From Pseudorhodobacter antarcticus (GTDB lineage: Bacteria > Pseudomonadota > Alphaproteobacteria > Rhodobacterales > Rhodobacteraceae): DNA of 64,000 nucleotides. Location of the stretch: NCBI GenBank assembly GCA_945860375.1, contig CAMAQR010000018.1:3229-67228 (forward strand), written 5' to 3'. The position numbers and the translations under genes are program-made. The notes under the pieces are model-generated. The model was not told the origin of the DNA, searched no databases, and worked only from the letters and a program-made list of their open reading frames with translations. Below, one piece after another: positions 61,252-64,000 of this stretch (positions within the stretch are counted from its first letter, which is position 1; each line of letters opens with the position of its first letter).

Positions 61252-63024
61252 TTAGAACGCCTCTGCCGCCAGCGCCATCACCGGATCAGCACCGCTTTCG
61301 ATCCGGGCCAGATGCATCGCCGTGGCGGGCAGGTGCCTTGCCATGTAATAGCGGCCGGTGGCGATCTTGGCGTTCAGGAAATCGGCATCGCCGCCCGCGT
61401 CCAAGCCGGCATAGGCGGCCTTTGCGATGCGCGCCCACATCAGGCCAAGGCAGGTGTGGCCCATCATCGTCATGAAATCATACGATCCCGACAGCGCTGC
61501 ATTGGGGTTTTTCATCGCGTTCTGCAGGAAGAACATCCCCGCTGCCTGCACATCCTTGGAGGCTTTTTTCAGCGGATCAAGGAAGGGCGCCAGCCGGGCA
61601 TCGCCTTCATTTTCCTTGATGAACGCTTTCACCATGTCAAAGAAGGCCATCACATGCTTGCCACCGTCCTGCGCCAGCTTGCGGCCCACAAGGTCTAGTG
61701 CCTGCACGCCGTTCGCGCCTTCATATATCTGTGCAATCCGGGCGTCGCGCACGAATTGCGACATGCCGTTGCCCTCGATGTATCCATGCCCGCCCCAGAC
61801 CTGCTGCGCTTGCACTGCCATTTCAAACCCGCGGTCGGTCTGAAAGCCCTTCAGCACCGGGATCAGCAGGGACACCAGACCTTCGGCCGCGGCGTCACCC
61901 TTGCGGACCGAGCGGTCGATCATCTGCGCAGCCCAGAAGGTAAACGCCCGCGCGCCCTCAACGAATGACTTCTGATCCATCAGGTTGCGGCGAATATCGG
62001 GATGCACGATCAGGGGATCGGCGGGGCCATCGGGGTTCTGCGCGCCCGTCACATCGCGGCCTTGCAACCGATCCCGCGCATAGCCCACCGCGTTTTGATA
62101 GGCGGCCTCGGCCACCGCATAGCCTTGCAGGCCAACGCCCAGACGCGCCTCGTTCATCATGGTGAACATGGCGCGCATGCCCTTGTGCAGATCGCCCAGC
62201 AGAAAGCCCGTGGCGCCGTCATAGTTCATCACGCAGGTGGCATTGCCGTGGATGCCCATCTTTTCCTCAACCTTGCCCACCGTCACCGGGTTGCGCGCGC
62301 CCAAGGACCCATCGGCATGGACCAGAACCTTTGGCACGATGAACAGCGAAATGCCCTTGGTGCCCTCACCCCCGCCCGGTGCCTTGGCCAGCACCAGATG
62401 GATGATGTTGTCGGCCATGTCATGGTCGCCCGCCGAGATGAAAATCTTGGTGCCGCTGATCTTGTAAGACCCATCCGCTTGCGGTTCGGCCTTGGTGCGC
62501 ATCAGGCCCAGATCGGTGCCACAATGCGGTTCGGTCAGGTTCATGGTGCCAGTCCAGTCGCAACTGACCATCTTTGGCAGATACATCGCCTTTTGCTCGG
62601 GCGTGCCATGGGCACGGATGGCAGAATAGGCACCATGGGTCAGGCCTTGATACATGTTGAAGGCCATGTTGGCCGACACGAAAATTTCACCCACTGCGGT
62701 GCCCATCAGATAGGGCAGGCCCTGACCGCCGTATGCGGGGTCACAGTCGAGCGCGGTCCAGCCGCCCTGTTTCATCGCCTCAAACGCCGCCTTGAAGCCC
62801 TTGGGCGTGCGCACAACGCCGTTTTCCAGTGTGCAGCCTTCGCGGTCCCCCACGGCGTTCAGCGGGGCCAGAACATCCGAGGCCAGCTTGCCCGCCTCTT
62901 CCAGCACCGCCGCCGTAAAGCTTGCGTCCAGATCGGAATAGCCCGGCACATCGGATGCCGTGATCTGCAACACGTCATGCAGCAGGAACTGCATGTCTTT
63001 GACGGGGGCTGTGTAGGTGGTCAT
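61252..63024 (-). CDS. acyl-CoA dehydrogenase, large C-terminal-extended type
   Basis: A 590-residue acyl-CoA dehydrogenase, longer than the usual 380 because of a C-terminal extension. Key parts are [86 protein letters not shown] (FAD-binding), [40 protein letters not shown] and [43 protein letters not shown] with the Glu catalytic base region. This long class includes DmdC (methylmercaptopropionyl-CoA) as well as fatty-acyl enzymes. The beta-oxidation context favours the latter. Confidence 0.9.
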   Translation of the reverse strand: MTTYTAPVKDMQFLLHDVLQITASDVPGYSDLDASFTAAVLEEAGKLASDVLAPLNAVGDREGCTLENGVVRTPKGFKAAFEAMKQGGWTALDCDPAYGGQGLPYLMGTAVGEIFVSANMAFNMYQGLTHGAYSAIRAHGTPEQKAMYLPKMVSCDWTGTMNLTEPHCGTDLGLMRTKAEPQADGSYKISGTKIFISAGDHDMADNIIHLVLAKAPGGGEGTKGISLFIVPKVLVHADGSLGARNPVTVGKVEEKMGIHGNATCVMNYDGATGFLLGDLHKGMRAMFTMMNEARLGVGLQGYAVAEAAYQNAVGYARDRLQGRDVTGAQNPDGPADPLIVHPDIRRNLMDQKSFVEGARAFTFWAAQMIDRSVRKGDAAAEGLVSLLIPVLKGFQTDRGFEMAVQAQQVWGGHGYIEGNGMSQFVRDARIAQIYEGANGVQALDLVGRKLAQDGGKHVMAFFDMVKAFIKENEGDARLAPFLDPLKKASKDVQAAGMFFLQNAMKNPNAALSGSYDFMTMMGHTCLGLMWARIAKAAYAGLDAGGDADFLNAKIATGRYYMARHLPATAMHLARIESGADPVMALAAEAF

Positions 63025-63048
63025 CTTGTCTCTCCCTCGGGTCGTGGT

Positions 63049-63465
63049 TCAGGCGGCGGTGTCACGGCGAAAGGTCGCCAAGGCGGCCTCACCTTCGGTC
63101 AATTGCGCGGCCAGTTCGGCGATGGCGGTGTCCAGTTCGGCACGCTGCGCCTGCATCTGCGCCAGCCTTTGCCGGGCCAGATCAAAGGTGCGCGCCAATT
63201 GCGCCTCGTTCGACCCGTCGCGGTCGTACATGTCCAGCAGCTGCCGGATGTCTTCGAGCGAAAAGCCAAACCGCTTGCCGCGCAGGATCAGTTGCAGCCG
63301 CGCGCGGTCGGCGCGGGTGAACAGCCGCTTGGTGCCAGCCCGGATGGGCGACAGCAGTTCCTTGGATTCGTAGAACCGCAGCGTCCGCGGGGTGACGTCA
63401 TAGGCGTCGCACATCTGGCGGATGGTCAGGGTTTCGGCGTTGGTCAGGGTCACAGGGTTGGTCAT
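63049..63465 (-). CDS. MerR family transcriptional regulator of the fatty acid locus
   Basis: A 138-residue MerR regulator. The helix-turn-helix LTIRQMCDAYDVTPRTLRFYESKELLSPIRAGTKRLFTRADRARLQLILRGKRFGFSLEDI is at residues about 12-72, followed by a long coiled-coil dimer helix (ARTFDLARQRLAQMQAQRAELDTAIAELAAQL). The metal-binding Cys of heavy-metal MerR proteins are absent, as expected for the LiuR-like group that senses acyl-CoA metabolites. Its stop is 24 bases before the acyl-CoA dehydrogenase start, so it is in that operon. A perfect palindrome lies upstream. Confidence 0.88.
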   Translation of the reverse strand: MTNPVTLTNAETLTIRQMCDAYDVTPRTLRFYESKELLSPIRAGTKRLFTRADRARLQLILRGKRFGFSLEDIRQLLDMYDRDGSNEAQLARTFDLARQRLAQMQAQRAELDTAIAELAAQLTEGEAALATFRRDTAA

Positions 63466-63530
63466 GGCACTCTCACGGCACTTGGCGAAGCCGTTTAGAT
63501 GGGGGCGTTCGCGACATTGTACCAGAGTTC

Positions 63531-63546
63531 TTGACGTTAACGTCAA
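63531..63546. promoter_or_regulatory. 16-bp perfect palindrome TTGACGTTAACGTCAA upstream of merR
   Basis: The palindrome lies 66 bases before the merR start and resembles the ACGT-N-ACGT type of sites I associate with LiuR/MerR regulators of branched-chain or fatty-acid catabolism. Further ACGTT copies follow at 63551-63576. It is the natural autoregulatory operator for merR and the acyl-CoA dehydrogenase. Confidence 0.6.
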
Positions 63547-63853
63547 TGTAACGTTGCGTCAGTTTTTCGGGTGACGTTGGGGTAGGGTGGGTAGGTGGGC
63601 TGTTGGGTCGGGTTTACCCCACCGTAGTGGTTATGGATGGTCCGCGATGATGGGATGATTATGGGATGTGGTTGCGCGGGAGGCTACGTTGCTGTCGGAC
63701 TGGGAAGGTGAGCATTGATGCACATCCTGCAGTTCTGGGATAGCCGCGTCTCCTCTTGTTTAAAAAAATATTCGCGCATAGAGTTTAGAAAAGCAAGCAG
63801 GCGACATGGTTTGAATACGACCAATGATGGCGTTCCTGCTCGAACAAATCTAA
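63547..63853. other. non-coding stretch between merR operator and insertion sequence
   Basis: About 300 bases with no supported gene. The first part is G/T-rich with a GTAGGGTGGGTAGGTGGGC ... GGGTTTACCCCACC type imperfect inverted repeat (63583-63622). From about 63755 the DNA becomes A/T-rich (TTTAAAAAAATATT), unlike the surrounding genes, which may mark foreign DNA brought in with, or targeted by, the insertion sequence. Confidence 0.5.
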
Positions 63854-63856
63854 CTA

Positions 63857-64000
63857 GGCTCAGAACTCATTAATCCACTTGTTTCCGGCCCGTTTCACTG
63901 ATTCATTTGCGGCATCGGGGAGGTGTCGCATGGGTGATCTATTCTGGCTGACGGACGCGCAGATGGAGCGGTTGAAGCCGTTCTTTCCTTTGTCGCATGG
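63857..64000 (+). mobile_element. IS5-family insertion sequence, left end (cut by window edge)
   Basis: A CTAG (63854-63857), the usual IS5 target, is followed by GGCTCAGAACTCATTAATCC as probable left inverted repeat, then 50 bases, GGGGAGG and the transposase ATG. The right end is outside the window, so the exact boundaries and target duplication cannot be confirmed. Confidence 0.65.
63930..64000 (+). CDS. IS5-family transposase, N-terminal fragment (continues past window)
   Basis: The ATG at 63930 (Shine-Dalgarno GGGGAGG) opens MGDLFWLTDAQMERLKPFFPLSHG, the typical start of IS5-type transposases of alphaproteobacteria (xxDLFWLTDxQMxRLxPxFPxSHG). Only 23 complete codons are visible before the window ends, so the DDE residues cannot be checked and integrity is unknown. 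Confidence 0.82.
   Translation, partial: MGDLFWLTDAQMERLKPFFPLSH

Noticed and set aside
1..64000. CRISPR array, tRNA or rRNA genes, prophage
   Set aside because: No regularly spaced repeats, cloverleaf sequences, rRNA strings or phage genes were recognised by eye on either strand.

Overview
The window looks like a chromosomal segment of an alphaproteobacterium of the Rhodobacteraceae (Rhodobacter, Gemmobacter or Tabrizicola type). The DNA is G+C rich with strong third-position GC. The gene set fits that family: COQ9, the CHCC zinc-finger protein paired with mitochondrial complex I biology, an frc-type sugar ABC operon, a fused PhaAB-type cation antiporter, glcDEF and DUF1285. Recurrent GC-hairpin plus GGATATTT intergenic strings, which I recall from other members of the family, point the same way. 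The assignment is inference; no rRNA gene is present to settle it. Nearly every base is housekeeping or ordinary catabolic sequence. No phage, CRISPR array or tRNA was seen, and the only mobile element is the start of an IS5-type insertion sequence at the right edge.

Layout. 1-12.3 kb: end of an unknown gene, an alpha/beta hydrolase, a succinate-semialdehyde-type dehydrogenase, a ygiC/ygiB pair in which ygiC carries an in-frame amber stop, a cupin, a secreted peptidoglycan-binding-like protein, Hsp20, a trypsin-like protease, the glycolate oxidase operon glcDEF and a DUF599 membrane protein. 12.3-19 kb: a four-gene overlapping operon moxR, DUF58, DUF4159, glutamine-amidotransferase-like. 19-31 kb: DUF1285, a hydroxypyruvate-isomerase-like enzyme, CHCC zinc finger, TIGR02117 protein, polA, two tandem YdeI paralogues, DUF1203, a HIT hydrolase, a core-2/I-branching-type glycosyltransferase divergent from a sulfotransferase, a quinone oxidoreductase, coq9 and rpsU.

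31-43.6 kb: a small lipoprotein, an Lrp-type regulator divergent from alanine dehydrogenase, mscL, deoC with a fused aldehyde dehydrogenase, and a complete Mrp/Pha cation:proton antiporter operon. 43.7-49.2 kb: ROK regulator plus RbsD/FucU mutarotase, divergent from frcBCAK across a palindrome-rich control region. 49.3-55.7 kb: EamA transporter, adenine deaminase, YbjN, the overlapping trio proC / CsaA-like / 2-hydroxyacid dehydrogenase, and a second sulfotransferase. 55.7-63.5 kb: a beta-oxidation locus in which GST, thiolase, cupin, a small NTF2-like candidate and the multifunctional hydratase/dehydrogenase form one tight operon, with an acyl-CoA dehydrogenase and a MerR regulator upstream. 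A perfect 16-bp palindrome lies in front of merR.

No clearly new system stands out. The observations most worth a second look are the ygiC amber codon, two families of dispersed intergenic repeats, the promoter and structured leader of hsp20, the glycosyltransferase/sulfotransferase pair, and the two uncharacterised proteins embedded in the beta-oxidation operon.
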